A stretch of DNA of 55,492 bases from Dehalococcoidia bacterium (GTDB lineage: Bacteria; Chloroflexota; Dehalococcoidia; E44-bin15), in assembly GCA_030610655.1 (NCBI GenBank), contig JAUWRG010000003.1, positions 1 through 55,492 on the forward strand. Reading direction: 5' to 3'. Within the stretch, counting starts at the first letter, position 1. Each line of letters opens with the position of its first letter. Positions 25,968 to 34,859 of this stretch are shown here, one piece after another. The translations under genes were made by a program, and so were the position numbers. Below the pieces are notes generated by a model. That model was not told the DNA's origin. It worked only from the letters and a program-made list of their open reading frames with translations, and did not search any database.

Positions 25968-25975
25968 TGGCTTGA

Positions 25976-26077
25976 TTACCTCCTATCTTGCCCGCACAAA
26001 TTATAGCCCCTCTTGATTAGCTCCCCAAAAACGTGAAACTTGCCTAATTTACCCTTCTGAGTTGGTCCGATTTCCAT
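25976..26077 (-). pseudogene. truncated PD-(D/E)XK-like nuclease start
   Basis: ATG behind GGAGGCGGTAAG opens MEIGPTQKGKLGKFHVFGEL then IKRGYN, the N-terminal pattern of small endonucleases of the intron-associated PDDEXK type, then stops after 33 codons. The catalytic part is missing. The good ribosome site suggests a gene cut off by a later rearrangement. Confidence 0.4.
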
Positions 26078-26197
26078 CTTACCGCCTCCGCTTTGCTTTG
26101 AATGTCGTAATGATTGCGACATGAGTCTACCACCGTTTATTCTATGAAACAATATGCTGTATACTATCAACGCCTTCTGACCTAAGGGAAGTATGCA

Positions 26198-26410
26198 ATG
26201 CATGAAACTGGTAGCCGGATTACCCGCCTCGAAGTGCTCTATGAGAGCAAGGGCATTAGGCGAGATGCTCAGTGCCTGAACCTACATGAAGTTTGCCCCT
26301 ATGCAGAAGAGTGCTGGCGTACAAAGGATGTCAGCAACCGTCGGAACAAGTCATCGATGACTGCCCGGCCATGGATCGGTGACGATTGTGAACGTGCTAA
26401 GGTCGTCTGA
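26198..26410 (+). CDS. small Cys-rich hypothetical protein
   Basis: An open frame of 70 codons with LNLHEVCPYAEECWRTKDVS precedes the GIY-YIG gene by 21 bases in the same direction. No family is recognised and no clear ribosome site is seen. It may be a small partner of the GIY-YIG protein or a chance frame. Confidence 0.3.
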   Translation: MHETGSRITRLEVLYESKGIRRDAQCLNLHEVCPYAEECWRTKDVSNRRNKSSMTARPWIGDDCERAKVV

Positions 26411-26431
26411 GAATCATAGGAGGGGTGTTTA

Positions 26432-26890
26432 ATGACCAAAGAGTTTGACCGAATGGTGGCTGAAATGCCAGATCTGTTGCGAAGGCTGCAGAGTGGCGAC
26501 CTTCTGAGCAGAGATAACATTGGTGATATTCCACAGTGCGGCATCTACGTACTCTATGAAAATGGCAGGCCTATCTATGTAGGACGTTCTGACCATCTTA
26601 GGAGTCGGCTCCTTGGGCATAGTAGACCGAGTTCGGGACACAATAGCGCCACGTTTGCATTCAACCTTGCAAAGGAAGAGGCGGCTAATGAAGGCATAGA
26701 CATTTCTCAACGTCGTAAGCAGCTTGAAAACGACCCTGCCTTTGAGCCATTGTTCTCCGAGGCGAAGAAGCGAGTATCCCAGATGCAAATCCGTGTGATC
26801 CTGGTTGATGATGCGGCACTGCAGGCCGTGTTTGAGGTATATGTGGCTCTGGCTCTAGAGACACCCTACAACGCTTTTAAAACGTCTTGA
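26432..26890 (+). CDS. GIY-YIG family nuclease
   Basis: The 152-residue product has GIYVLYENGRPIYVGRSDHL at about residue 35, the GIY-YIG motif followed by the catalytic Arg in DHLRSRLLGH. The later Glu that binds metal may be in the KKRVSQMQIRVILVDD-LQAVFEVYVALAL segment. AGGAGGGGTGTTT precedes the ATG. As a single-domain protein in an accessory block it is probably a defence or repair nuclease. Confidence 0.8.
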   Translation: MTKEFDRMVAEMPDLLRRLQSGDLLSRDNIGDIPQCGIYVLYENGRPIYVGRSDHLRSRLLGHSRPSSGHNSATFAFNLAKEEAANEGIDISQRRKQLENDPAFEPLFSEAKKRVSQMQIRVILVDDAALQAVFEVYVALALETPYNAFKTS

Positions 26891-27123
26891 TGAGTGAGTA
26901 TTCTCTTCAACTGAACCATACTGCTCTCTGATTGTAATCCTTATTCTGGTCAACAATGCAGTTTTGTCTTCCATTGGCTCTAAAGATGGTTGTGGTTTTT
27001 CTTGACACCACTCGCATCCCTGTGTTATAACCGCTTCGCATACACTACTCCTATACGTTCAATTGTCTGGGAGCTTGCATAGTATAGTGGTCAGGTTAGA
27101 ATCATTAAATAGTGAGGATAATC

Positions 27124-27996
27124 ATGAAGGTAATACTTAGCCGCAAAGGGTTTGACTCAGAAAGAGGTGGTTATGCAAGCCCAATTTTACCCGACGGCAG
27201 ATTATTATCCTTGCCCATTCCATCCATGCCTGATTCGCATTGCTATGCCGATTTGGCATTCGATGAAGACAAGACATATTACGATTTGATGTGGGAACTT
27301 AAGCCAGAGGGGCTCATAGAGTACAAAGCTTTCGGAGACGAGTGCTTTAAGCGGCATAAACTAGAATTGACTACAGAATGTCATCTCGACCCTGATATAT
27401 ACTACGGGGTAATAGAACGCCATAGAGATTGGAGACCTTTGTTTGGACAAAGCGGGACTGCTCAAGGACATCTTGGGAAGGAAAAAGTAAAAGAGAAAGA
27501 TGTCTTTCTATTCTTCGGTACATTCAGGGAAACAATCAAAACCTCTGGTAAGCTAAGTTTTGACTCATCTGGCAAGGAACGACATATAATCTTCGGCTAT
27601 TTTCAAATAGGAGAGATAGTAACGGTATCAAGTGCAAGAAATATTCCTGAATGGATGCTTTATCATTCTCATGCTTCAGGACTTCATAGTAGCGAGGACA
27701 ATACAATTTATGTTGCCGAGGAAACTTTATCATGGAATGATTATTTACCGGGTGCTGGTGCTTTTTCCTTTACTAATAGTCTTGTGTTAACTAAGGAAGG
27801 CTATAGCCGCTCAAGATGGCAACTTCCAGAATGTTTCAATGGCATAGGTATAAGCTATCATGACCAGAATTCCTGGAAGGACGACTATTTTCAATCCCGG
27901 CCCAGGGGACAGGAATTTGTAGTTCAAGAAAATGACAAGATTGAGGAATGGACTAAAGAGCTAATCAATATGAATGCATCGGGGGTAAATGGCTAG
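27124..27996 (+). CDS. Nmad3-like nucleotide-modification-associated protein
   Basis: The 290-residue product begins MKVILSRKGFDSERGGYASP and has LPDGRLLSLPIP, the start of the family Pfam calls nucleotide modification associated domain 3. Further blocks include DPDIYYGVIERHRDWRPLFG and DVFLFFGTFRE. The family was proposed from its genome neighbourhoods with DNA base-modification genes; its biochemistry is not known. GAGGATAATC precedes the ATG. No methylase or other modifying enzyme is visible nearby. Confidence 0.75.
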   Translation: MKVILSRKGFDSERGGYASPILPDGRLLSLPIPSMPDSHCYADLAFDEDKTYYDLMWELKPEGLIEYKAFGDECFKRHKLELTTECHLDPDIYYGVIERHRDWRPLFGQSGTAQGHLGKEKVKEKDVFLFFGTFRETIKTSGKLSFDSSGKERHIIFGYFQIGEIVTVSSARNIPEWMLYHSHASGLHSSEDNTIYVAEETLSWNDYLPGAGAFSFTNSLVLTKEGYSRSRWQLPECFNGIGISYHDQNSWKDDYFQSRPRGQEFVVQENDKIEEWTKELINMNASGVNG

Positions 27997-28070
27997 CTTC
28001 TCGTTACCTATTGGTGGTGGCTTCTGACCCGCTCCCAAGTGGCTGGTTTCAAGTGCCCCGTGACAGAAAC

Positions 28071-29168
28071 ATGAAGCCACATATGACTGACAAGAGGAAG
28101 CAGCACTTCGTGTCGCGCTTCTATCTCGGACAATTCTCCAATGAGCCCGACCATAAATCAATCGGGGTTTGGAATGTCCATAAAGAGATCTTCGTTAGAC
28201 ATGCTAGTCTGAAGAATCAAGCGTGTGCCGTATATTTCTATGGCAAAGATGGAAAAGTCGAAGATGCTCTTGCACAAATCGAAGGCGTAGCTTCTCGGGT
28301 TCTACGAGAGATAATCATCACTCAACAACTCCCTAGTCATGATTCAATTGAACGTGCTGCTCTATTCATCTATCTTGTCTACCAAGCAGAGAGAACACAA
28401 TATGCAGCCGAGGCGTTGAACGAATCCATTGACAAACTTGTCCACACTGCATTTAGGGAGGATGAGAGAGTGAAGGAAGACCTGCCGCACCTACAAGTGG
28501 GAATAGAGAACGCCGCTGTATTTCGGCTTGGAGTGGTTTCCGAGCTTCTGCCCGTCGTCATGGATCTAGAGATGAAACTTCTGAACAACAAGACGGACCG
28601 AGAGTTTGTGACATCGGACAACCCAGTAGCAAAATACAACCAGTTCATGGAATTGAGAGGATGGCCAGGTGGTCACTATGGTTGGGCGAATATAGGTCTC
28701 CAAGTCTTTTTTCCGATTAGTCCCAGTTTGTGTCTTGTCTTGTATGATAAGGATGTATACCGATTTGGACCCAAACGTCGCTATTTCATTGAGATAGAAA
28801 GAACTGAAGATATTGACCAGCTAAACGCATTGCAGCTTATCAGCGTTAACCGAAACCTCTACTTCAGTCACGGCGTTCGGGAAGACTATATCAAGCACTT
28901 GCATCAGCAGTACTCACACAAGAGAACGATGGATAAGATGTCAGTAGAGGAGTATCATGAACTAAATCGTGATGCCAAAGTCAAGCGGTCTCTTATTGCG
29001 TCTTATGCCTATAACATCAAAATTGGATTGTCTCTGTCATTCATTCAGCAAATCAAGAAATCAAAGCATCGCCAACTAGGGCCCTCTATGGCAAATCCCA
29101 GAAATCCTCGCTTATTGAGATTGGTCGAAGAGCATTGGGAAAAGAATCATAAGAGACTTTCTGCGTGA
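28071..29168 (+). CDS. DUF4238 protein
   Basis: The roughly 365-residue product opens with MTDKRKQHFVSRFYLGQF, the QHxVxxFYLxxF start of DUF4238, and has TSDNPVAKYNQ and FFPISPSLCLVLYD as later family blocks. DUF4238 proteins are common in defence and mobile regions; their activity is unknown. ATG at 28071 or 28083 fits better than the GTG at 28011, which overlaps a non-family stretch. It ends the tRNA-Glu block. Confidence 0.78.
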   Translation: MKPHMTDKRKQHFVSRFYLGQFSNEPDHKSIGVWNVHKEIFVRHASLKNQACAVYFYGKDGKVEDALAQIEGVASRVLREIIITQQLPSHDSIERAALFIYLVYQAERTQYAAEALNESIDKLVHTAFREDERVKEDLPHLQVGIENAAVFRLGVVSELLPVVMDLEMKLLNNKTDREFVTSDNPVAKYNQFMELRGWPGGHYGWANIGLQVFFPISPSLCLVLYDKDVYRFGPKRRYFIEIERTEDIDQLNALQLISVNRNLYFSHGVREDYIKHLHQQYSHKRTMDKMSVEEYHELNRDAKVKRSLIASYAYNIKIGLSLSFIQQIKKSKHRQLGPSMANPRNPRLLRLVEEHWEKNHKRLSA

Positions 29169-29224
29169 CACTAGGGGGTGGCAGGCTGTCTACCAGCCTC
29201 TGTCTAGAAGGGATGCGTTGGCCT

Positions 29225-29253
29225 GTTCAATCTCGTACGCCTCGGGGGCACCA
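29225..29253. other. possible att-like remnant of a tRNA 3' end
   Basis: GTTCAATCTC...CTCGGGGGCACCAAA shares GTTCAA and the exact 12-mer GGGGGCACCAAA with the tRNA-Glu 3' end and flank (23884-23908), in the same orientation. The middle differs, so it could stem from a different tRNA. It would be the right border of a 5.3-kb island. Confidence 0.4.
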
Positions 29254-29288
29254 AAGTGTCGATTCACGAGTAACCCAATCCTACCGGT

Positions 29289-30313
29289 CTACTTCGTTGC
29301 CCTTCCTCTTAGGGCTTCCTTGATTTGCCTGGCTGCATTGTGCATGTGAGGTCTGTAGGTAGCATACACTTCTCCTGCTTGCAGCCACTGAAGCTCCCCA
29401 ACAGACATCGTCCTGGTGAAAGAACATCTTGGCGTGGATTCGAAACGATGCTCAGCCAGCCCTCAGATTCAACATTAGGTCCATGAGATGTCCATGCAAA
29501 TCACGTGCGACGTCCGGTTGTTGCTGCAAGAGATTCCTCTGCTGGTACGGATCCTTTCTTCTGTCGTATTCTGTCGTACAACTCGTTCTCTTCCGGAGTC
29601 TCGGCCAGGCTTCCAGCGGCGCAGGTCCAGACCTCGGGATTCTCCTCCATGCTCGCCAGGCCAAGCGCCGCCATGCTCTTGCGGGGATCCCCCTGGTCCT
29701 TTCCGTCGATCCAGTGGATGTAGGACCAGTCATCGGTGATGATGCTCCAGGAGAAGTTGTAGTAGCCAGCAATGGCGCAGTCTCTCAACCTATCCACTTC
29801 ACCGTGGATCAGCGGAACTAAGCTCTTGCCCTGCATATTCCCCGCTACATCGGTCATACCCAGGAAGTCGAGGATAGTGGGGGCCACATCTACTGTCTGG
29901 ACGAAAGCGGGGATGCGCCTGTGGCAAGCACCGGGATAGTGAACAATGAACGGGATATGAACCAGCTCCTCATATGGCCACGGCCGGCACTTCCTCATTA
30001 TCCCATGTCCGTGCTCATCGTTGCCCAGGGGCTGGCCATGATCAGAGACGAAGATGATAAAGAAGTCCTGGTAGAGTTCCAGTTCCTTTAGCCTGTCGAG
30101 CACCTTGCCGAGCCAGCGATCAACCATGGTGACCTTCTCGGCGTAGAGCATCCTGATGTGATGGGCCTCCCGCTCGGTCAGGTAATAGTCGGCGACCGTC
30201 GGGACGGGGTTGATTATGTCCATGCCGTCGTAGTCTGGATCGTATGGACATTTCACGCCGGGCTCCCACACTGACGGGGGGTCCCAGGGCTCATGAGGAT
30301 CGAAGCTGTCCAC
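29289..30313 (-). pseudogene. decayed arylsulfatase
   Basis: The minus strand encodes the C-terminal two thirds of a sulfatase: DSFDPHEPWDPP, VSDHGQPLGNDEHGHG with metal-binding Asp-His, then VPLIHGE. The N-terminal part with the formylglycine Cys is missing because a stop precedes codon 1. A 10-base tandem duplication (29559-29578) shifts the frame; the other frame then reads RRKDPYQQRNLLQQQPDVAR. A further frame at 29425-29289 still looks like the family's C-terminus (GEVYATYRPHMHNAARQIKE). Not functional as it stands. Confidence 0.82.
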
Positions 30314-30451
30314 TCAATTGTATTCTCGCTGTTCAAACTGGCTCCTATTTGGGGCACCACGAGCTTGTTCTTTCCATTAAGCCACTGACTAGACTTCTTT
30401 CGGTTATGTTTACATCTACGACTATAAGGTGATATGTAATCCTTTCGTATT

Positions 30452-30525
30452 CAGGCCGTCCAAAAAGGGTAGCGTCCTTCTGCTGAAGGACGACGCTACG
30501 CGGAATGAGGTTTTTAGACAGCCTG
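30452..30525. mobile_element. MITE-like element with CAGGCYGTCYAAAAA ends, copy 2
   Basis: This 74-base copy shares its two ends and GGGTAGCGT / ACGCTACGCGGAATGAGG arms with 22197-22308 but lacks 38 central bases. Its centre is the hairpin TCCTTCTGCTGAAGGA. It occupies the 306-base gap before the J-domain gene; nothing else is seen there. Confidence 0.75.
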
Positions 30526-30619
30526 TTTCGTAGTATTATGTTTTTGTGCTAGAATTATAGCCAGCCTGAGGCGCCCTTATTAGGTGACCACGTTCATTGG
30601 CGTGACGGAGCGGATGTAG

Positions 30620-31258
30620 ATGGAAGAGCATGAAGAGCACGAGGTGACTTGGAAGGACTACTACGCTATCCTCGGCGTTAACCCCGATGCTGATCCCAAG
30701 GCGATCAAGGCTGCCTATGCCGCCTTCATTCAGCAATATCACTTCGAGGAGGAGGACAGCGATATCATTGTGGAACGGATGAAGCTCCTTGATGAGGCCT
30801 ACCTATGTCTATCCGACCCGGTGAGCAAAGCTAGATATGATAGGGTCTACCTGGCAAGGCGGAAAAAGGGCCCCAAGGCTCTATGGAAGTCTTCGCTGTC
30901 GCAGATTATGCTCATTTGTCCAGATTGTGATGCGCATAACCTGTATAGTTTCAATCAGTCAACGAAGAAGCTATGCTGCCCAAACTGCCAGGCCACTTTC
31001 ACTAGCCGTGCTGGGAAGCTGAGAACGATAAGCTCTAATCGCTCCGGCTTCCAATGGTATTATTCGATTACCATTATAGGTCTATACGACGGAAGACATC
31101 AGCAGATAGATTTTAATGTCGACTTCAAGATAGGTGCTTCCGAGCTGCAAGCCGGAGACAACATCGCGCTATCTTATATCGGCCCGGAGTTTGCCATCAT
31201 TCAGAACCTTACTACAAACTACTACTGGCGTCTGGTAAGCCCAGGCACAACGCGGTAG
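30620..31258 (+). CDS. J-domain protein with zinc ribbon, HPD lost
   Basis: The 212-residue product has a J domain at residues about 10-75 (DYYAILGVNPDADPKAIKAA, then YLCLSDPVSKARYDRVY). The loop that normally carries HPD reads QQYHFEEED, so it should not stimulate DnaK ATPase in the usual way. A zinc ribbon follows: CPDCDAHN and CCPNCQATF near residues 95-125. The C-terminal 80 residues form a beta-rich domain of no known type. A J-like adaptor role is possible. Confidence 0.75.
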   Translation: MEEHEEHEVTWKDYYAILGVNPDADPKAIKAAYAAFIQQYHFEEEDSDIIVERMKLLDEAYLCLSDPVSKARYDRVYLARRKKGPKALWKSSLSQIMLICPDCDAHNLYSFNQSTKKLCCPNCQATFTSRAGKLRTISSNRSGFQWYYSITIIGLYDGRHQQIDFNVDFKIGASELQAGDNIALSYIGPEFAIIQNLTTNYYWRLVSPGTTR

Positions 31259-31842
31259 TAGACTAAAATGGGTCAGAAAAGCGAATCGATAACCTCCCCT
31301 TTTTAGGCTAGCTGAGCTTCTACGCATCGAGCAGGACGAATGAAGCATTTTGGGGGTCGTTATCTTTGCTTGGTGGCTAGACCACTGTCTGACATAATTT
31401 GCTTTATTGCGCTGCGTTGAACAGCACTTCGTCCAGATCGGCGCTCCAGTTGTTGGCTCGTACACGGTCAGCCATTTCAGCGACGGCGGCGAGTGGCACC
31501 GTTACAACCGTGATTCGGCTCCCAATAGCACCGGGGTATGCCCAGTTGCGCGAGTTCATCCAGTCGTTTGGTTCGGTGTTAGCTGGGTTATCAAGACTGC
31601 TGAAAAAGAGGCGCATCCTTCCTGGGAAGGATGCTGCTGGGGGTCTGGGGGTGTCCCCCAGCTTTAAAGGTCCCCCAAGATCGGGGGATTTAGGGGGTTG
31701 ATTAAGACTATTTCACCATTCTCAAATAGTGGGCACCTTGGGCTCTGAATCGTTGCCATAGCCCCTGCCACTATTTGCCATGCACCGAGCCGCCTGGCAT
31801 TGCTTCTCGGTAAATACTCTGTAGTGCGAATTTAAGAGATGG
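31259..31842. repeat. 584-base gap with GGGGG hairpin repeat
   Basis: The right half holds a repeat of the GGGGGTGTCCCCCAG...CCCCCAAGATCGGGGGATT type (31638-31700), common as a dispersed palindrome. The minus strand at 31404-31616 is open for 70 codons and ends with protein-like ADRVRANNWSADLDEVLFNA, perhaps the tail of a lost gene. I could not assign it. Confidence 0.4.
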
Positions 31843-33036
31843 CTATTGCCTAGGATCCTCAAATAGCGAAGGTAAACCTTCTGAGATCTCATCCATCTCT
31901 TTAAGTCTTACCTGCGCCTCCTGGTGTCTCTTTTTCAGAGTGGAGGTAGAGCCTGCTGCATCCCGATAGAACTCCTTCAACCTATCTACACTGCTTAGAT
32001 TGGAGAAGATAAGGGTTACACTGACATCACGGCCTGCTCTGGGATAGTCGCCACTTCTGATTACGGCATCCTCTGCCATCTCCTTCATGATACTTCCAAG
32101 TTCTCTCACCAGAGCCACATTCATCTCCTTGGATGGTGCGGAGAGCATATATAGGGCCTTTCCCGCATCCTTGGGACTAACTGCCACCGAAAGCTCATTT
32201 ATTGCTTGGTCCACTGCCTCTAATCCTCTCTGAGTTTCCCTACCCTTTTTCCTGAAATTTCGTAGTCCTTCGAAAGGCCACCAACTCCACATCGGCAGAT
32301 ACGATTTACCTAAGCCTATCGCAGTCCAACCCTCCAAAGTCTGCATTATGTCGCCGGTATCGACGGTTTTCGCTCCAATACGGCTTCGCTTTACCTCCTC
32401 ACCAGCACAGAGCAAATCCAAAAATGGTGCCACTATTTCCTGATTGATCTTTTCCATATTGTTCATCAGGTTGACATCCCTCTTGAGAAACCGCTCATTG
32501 TCACAAAGAATCACCGCATCAGCGACAGAGTAGGTAGACTTAAGACAAGTTGCAACATTATATGCCGACCTTTCCTCTGTCCTTTCTTCATGTTCGAAGG
32601 GGAGGATGGCGAGGCAATAAACCGCTTTATTGGGGTATCGTTCCTTCAGCGCCTTGGCAATGATTGGCATCCCCCCTGATCCTGTCCCGCCCGCGGCGCC
32701 AGCAATAATTAAGAAGGAAGCCGTTTCATAGAACCTTTCTCCTGTCCTTACTGCATCGATCACCTTGTAGCTATCTTCCTTTGCCACCGCTGCACCAACC
32801 TCGTTTATCTTGCCCACGCCGTGGCCGGCAGTCTTTCTACCTCCAATAAGAATTCGGTGTTGGAAATCGGATCTAATTGTGCGCAGGCCGGATAAATCGG
32901 CTTGGTCTGTATTGATTGCATAGGCACTGGTGATTACATCTATACCGCGCTTAGCCCTTGCCTTCTTGGCTAACCTGGCAAACTCATCAGCGAGCCTACC
33001 GCCACACTGTCCCAATCCGACGACGACTAGTCTCAT
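31843..33036 (-). CDS. tubulin/FtsZ-family GTPase (CetZ/FtsZ-like)
   Basis: The 397-residue product begins MRLVVVGLGQCGGRLADEFA and has the tubulin signature AGGTGSGGMPIIAKAL near residue 115, plus AINTDQADL as in FtsZ/CetZ base-contacting loops. The C-terminal half is diverged and lacks the FtsZ tail. FtsZ proper has GGGTGTGAAP, so this is a paralogue. ATG at 33036 is fixed by GGAGGTGTACAAA; the frame is open further up but without family sequence. It stands alone on the minus strand, after the acetyltransferase gene. Confidence 0.82.
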   Translation of the reverse strand: MRLVVVGLGQCGGRLADEFARLAKKARAKRGIDVITSAYAINTDQADLSGLRTIRSDFQHRILIGGRKTAGHGVGKINEVGAAVAKEDSYKVIDAVRTGERFYETASFLIIAGAAGGTGSGGMPIIAKALKERYPNKAVYCLAILPFEHEERTEERSAYNVATCLKSTYSVADAVILCDNERFLKRDVNLMNNMEKINQEIVAPFLDLLCAGEEVKRSRIGAKTVDTGDIMQTLEGWTAIGLGKSYLPMWSWWPFEGLRNFRKKGRETQRGLEAVDQAINELSVAVSPKDAGKALYMLSAPSKEMNVALVRELGSIMKEMAEDAVIRSGDYPRAGRDVSVTLIFSNLSSVDRLKEFYRDAAGSTSTLKKRHQEAQVRLKEMDEISEGLPSLFEDPRQ

Positions 33037-33267
33037 TTTGTACACCTCCGTCTTTACTTGAATTTCTACGTTTGCTGCGATTAGTTTTGCCCCGTAGTTC
33101 CCTGCGTCAACTACTGCGGCTATATTAAAACTCCTGCTAAGTGCTGTCAAGGCCTCCAAGAGTGTCGAGACGACTGCCCTAGCTAACCTATAATCCACCG
33201 CTTGGGGTGCACTGTGAGTATGTGCATAGTGATGATAACAAAGCATCTTGTTTGTATAGCATTTGAT

Positions 33268-33918
33268 TTATGTAAAGTGGCGATCGACTGGCCCCCATGT
33301 TTGGGCATGGGCTTCCTTTAACCTCTGGAACTGGCTCTGAAAGTGAGCTGAGATAATGGTGTCTGTGGTCATGATGACAGCATCTTCCCTATCGCTGTAG
33401 TAGCCTCGCCTCATCCCCACTTTTGTGAACCCATACTTCTCATACAGCGCTTGGGCAACTGAATTGGAGGCGCGCACTTCTAAAGTAATAACATGGACGT
33501 GCAGTATGTGTGCCAGTTCGATTGTTGAGATAAGTAGCAGTTCCCCCAGTCCATGACTCCGATATGCCGGGCGCACTCCTATGGTGCTAATGTGAGCCTC
33601 GCCTGCCATTATCCAGAAGCCAACAATACCCAGAATTCGTTGATTTGTGGACGATCGAGATGTGTTGGCAGCGGAAAAGAAGCGCCTCAACCTTTCTGGA
33701 AAGCGACTACCAGACCCGGAGCCACTCTGGTCAAGTTGTTCTATAAGCTCAGAAGGGCTGTTGCTGTCCTCCAAAACCACAAGATAACGAAACAAGCGGT
33801 TAGAAGGGAGTTCCCTCCCGAATGATATTGTCGGCCACTGCGTAGGGAAACACTCCCGGTCGATCTCATTGACCTGGGGAACATCCCCCATGCACATTGG
33901 TCTTACAGCGTAGCTCAA
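33268..33918 (-). CDS. RimI-like GNAT acetyltransferase
   Basis: The 216-residue product has SYAVRPMCMGDVPQVNEIDR, then HISTIGVRPAYRSHGLGELL with the R-x-x-G-x-G acetyl-CoA loop, and NSVAQALYEKYGFTKVGMRR, all typical of RimI (N-terminal alanine acetylation of ribosomal protein S18 in E. coli). It carries an unusual low-complexity insert of about 40 residues (QSGSGSGSRFPERLRRFF). The target is inferred only from family. Confidence 0.82.
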   Translation of the reverse strand: MSYAVRPMCMGDVPQVNEIDRECFPTQWPTISFGRELPSNRLFRYLVVLEDSNSPSELIEQLDQSGSGSGSRFPERLRRFFSAANTSRSSTNQRILGIVGFWIMAGEAHISTIGVRPAYRSHGLGELLLISTIELAHILHVHVITLEVRASNSVAQALYEKYGFTKVGMRRGYYSDREDAVIMTTDTIISAHFQSQFQRLKEAHAQTWGPVDRHFT

Positions 33919-34572
33919 GTTATACTCCTATGAAACACTTTTGGGCCAAAGCTCAGAACCACTCATGAAAATGATGTGCGCTTACTGTCGTGGCAAGCGC
34001 AGCGAAGCTATCCCCCCCCTTGTCTCTCCTTGGTAAGCTGTTTCACGCTATGCTCGTAGCATTGAAAAGGAAAGATGATTAGGTCAACCTATTTTCATAC
34101 AAAACTAGCAACATTTTATCACATCATGGCTGCTCACCACTATCCTTTGTACGCCGTTCATATGATTGCTGACACCTTATCCCTTCTACATGATACATGC
34201 TCTGCAGTGGCGCTGTCGTTTTGGCCCACTCACCGACTATGAAACGTGTTTCTGGGGTACAACCCCAGACCCCTTTTTTGTATCCGCTCCCCCTGTCCGC
34301 CTTGCGGACTCCGATACTTTGTTCGGAGAACCCTTCGATATCCTTCCGCAGATCGAAGATTCTTCGAAAGGATCGAAGTGTGAGGTTCAAGTTTGCCACA
34401 CCTTAGTAGGGGCGCCCCGCCGGGGCGCCCCTACCAGAAAAGGCTACTTCATTCGGGGCAAGCCTCGTAATAACAATAAGATGTAGCTTATTTATCTGAA
34501 CGAGAGCAAGCTCCTATATGGCGCCGATGTTTGCCATATATCATAAAATTACAATTGCGTGTTGCGGTTCTA
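33919..34572. other. noncoding stretch with palindromic repeats
   Basis: No gene is supported. It contains the 15-base palindrome TCGAAGATTCTTCGA (34353-34367) nested in TCCTTCCGCAG...AAAGGA, and the perfect inverted repeat at 34406-34434. The minus-strand frame over 34124-34399 is made largely of repeat sequence. Confidence 0.5.
34406..34434. repeat. perfect 14-base inverted repeat
   Basis: GTAGGGGCGCCCCG and its exact inverse are separated by one base. It has no T tail and lies in no gene, so it is probably a dispersed palindrome rather than a terminator. Confidence 0.7.
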
Positions 34573-34601
34573 TTGACAAACCCTCTTCCGTATGTTACAA
34601 C
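34573..34601 (+). promoter_or_regulatory. sigma-70-type promoter of a leader or small RNA
   Basis: TTGACA at 34573-34578 and TACAAC at 34596-34601 are separated by 17 bases, with TG one base before the -10. Transcription would start near 34608 and run into the terminator-like hairpins that follow. No open frame begins nearby. Confidence 0.55.
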
Positions 34602-34686
34602 GTGCATGTTCTGCATATCTTTGGCAAGCATACATGCAGACAAGGGGTGGGGGTTTCTACCCTGTTAAACAGTGGTCAGGCTTTTG

Positions 34687-34755
34687 ATGCCGGACCCCAT
34701 TCAGAGTGCATTTTGCACTCATAGATAGTGGGTACCGGCATATTTTGTTTTTTAA
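34687..34755 (+). terminator. long hairpin with T tract
   Basis: ATGCCGG pairs with CCGGCAT (34735-34741), with an inner AGTGC/GCACT hairpin, and ATTTTGTTTTTT follows. This fits an intrinsic terminator about 145 bases after the predicted start. Confidence 0.6.
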
Positions 34756-34815
34756 GGCGGGGGCAAAGAAGCGGAGCCTGTATATGGACGCTTGGGCTTC
34801 GTGGAGCCAATAGCG

Positions 34816-34841
34816 AAACCGACCGTAGGGTCGGTTTTTTT
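34816..34841 (+). terminator. intrinsic terminator
   Basis: ACCGACC and GGTCGGT form a tight stem with loop GTAG-like bases, followed by seven T. It is the most convincing terminator in the window. Confidence 0.8.
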
Positions 34842-34859
34842 GTTGCAGGGGGTAGGGAG

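Noticed and set aside
31404-31616. Small minus-strand gene ending VRANNWSADLDEVLFNA
   Set aside because: The ending looks protein-like but there is no start signal or recognisable family, so it is mentioned only as a possible remnant.
34124-34399. Minus-strand frame of 91 codons in the noncoding stretch
   Set aside because: Much of it is made of the palindromic repeat (SFRRIFDLRKDI also arises in relic B from the same repeat), so it is not a gene.
34640-34845. Cyclic-di-GMP (GEMM) riboswitch
   Set aside because: GGCAAAG occurs, but the paired core and the conserved GGTAGGTAGCGGGGTTACCG-type arm are not found.
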